A DNA stretch of 57,458 bases from assembly GCF_020889705.1 (NCBI RefSeq), contig NZ_JACMYP010000022.1, positions 1-57,458 of the forward strand, written 5' to 3'. A model generated the notes under the pieces. It was given only the letters and a program-made list of their open reading frames with translations. It did no database searches and had not been told where the DNA came from. Source of the stretch: Bradyrhizobium altum. Its GTDB lineage: Bacteria; Pseudomonadota; Alphaproteobacteria; Rhizobiales; Xanthobacteraceae. Numbering within the stretch: position 1 is the stretch's first letter; each line of letters opens with the position of its first letter. A program made the position numbers and the translations under genes. This document shows, in pieces, positions 56,990 through 57,458 of the stretch.

Positions 56990-57225
56990 GGTCCTTTCCG
57001 AGGTCGCAAGCGCCTCATGATGATGTCCGGATCGGGTGCCTCATCGTTTGCAACGGCGTGCGGGCGAGCCCCCGCCACCAGCCGATTGACCGAGGTCACC
57101 ACGACCACCGTCCCAGCGGGACATCGCCGGACCCGGCGAACCGGGCCAGGAACATGCAAAATGAGTCCAGGCCGGCGCGTGGCCCCAGTCGAACGACGTG
57201 CCATCGAAGGAGCCGATCGCAATCA
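56990..57225 (-). pseudogene. traG-like fragment (low confidence)
   Basis: Short minus-strand pieces resemble the nucleotide-binding region of TraG: GSFDGTSF, FAGSG and GTVVVV, with gaps and frame changes, in the order found in the intact traG at 9.8-11.7 kb of this window. The similarity is by eye and short, so this is tentative. If right, a second conjugation region once stood here. Confidence 0.3.
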
Positions 57226-57458
57226 GCGCCTACCTGAAGTCGTCGAGCTGAACGTCTTAGCCAACAGCAACGGAGACATCTGGCTTGGTTCGCGGGCAGA
57301 GCGCTTGTCGCTGCGGTTTTGGTGACGAAATCAAGAAAGGCGTCTTCTGCGTCTAGTGCTCGGAATGCCTATGGAGCGTTTACGCTTGGCCGTGTTGCTC
57401 AGTTTGACACAGGCCATCCGTGCTTTAGCAGCAGTTTATATCCGTGACGGCTCGCCCA
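57226..57458. other. Right edge, small gene fragment possible
   Basis: A plus-strand piece around 57207-57325 reads LPEVVELNVLANSNGDIWLG, which recalls the start of a small rhizobial protein of unknown function, but it loses similarity at once and stops. The window ends without a further gene. Confidence 0.25.

Overview
The window looks like part of a symbiosis island or integrative conjugative element (ICE) of a Rhizobiales bacterium, most likely Bradyrhizobium or a close relative. Five things point there: a tts-box-driven giant type III effector, Ti-plasmid-type tra genes, a groESL operon behind a sigma-54 type promoter, many ABC and flavin-monooxygenase clusters, and many decayed genes. 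The species call is inference. I saw no rRNA, tRNA or CRISPR.

Layout. 0.2-2.2 kb: decayed genes (truncated HU, frameshifted WGR protein, multiply frameshifted GmrSD/DUF262-DUF1524 gene). 2.7-3.1 kb: thioredoxin with a CDPC active site. 3.45-9.1 kb: a tts box and a 1,859-residue effector with an N-terminal tandem duplication, SKWP-type repeats, an RNA-polymerase-like DFDGD motif and an intact C-terminal shikimate kinase domain. 9.4-19.8 kb: conjugation module traG-traD-traC / oriT / traA-traF-traB-traH, then traM and a broken traR. 20.7-22.7 kb: Lrp regulator, GNAT acetyltransferase and a small unknown gene.

22.8-33.5 kb: an organosulfur-type cluster. A StyA-like and an SfnC/DszC-like monooxygenase read leftward. 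An NtaA/DszA-type monooxygenase, a complete Liv-type ABC transporter and an SfnG-type dimethylsulfone monooxygenase read rightward. No flavin reductase is visible. 33.8-35.0 kb: decayed ICE excision/replication genes (split DUF2285/FseA-like pair, AlpA/RdfS-like HTH, RepA start). 35.1-40.7 kb: small membrane protein, sodium:solute symporter, FCD-type GntR regulator, enolase-superfamily enzyme and truncated amidase. Two near-identical palindromes upstream of the symporter and the enolase-family gene suggest one GntR regulon.

41.0-48.1 kb: sulfonate/taurine-type ABC genes with an SsuD-like monooxygenase, a second binding protein, an amidohydrolase and a composite gene scrap. 48.3-50.4 kb: groES-groEL. 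50.9-52.5 kb: a Trp-rich small protein overlapping an XRE-cupin regulator, convergent with an ATC-hydrolase-family gene followed by a 38-residue Met/Cys-rich ORF. 53.1-56.3 kb: a third SsuABC-like operon whose permease is frameshifted in a G run. 56.4-57.4 kb: IS21 and traG-like remnants. Overall this is a mosaic of nutrient-scavenging cassettes set in a conjugative backbone whose quorum sensor and excision genes appear degraded. All calls are from reading the sequence; no database search was run.
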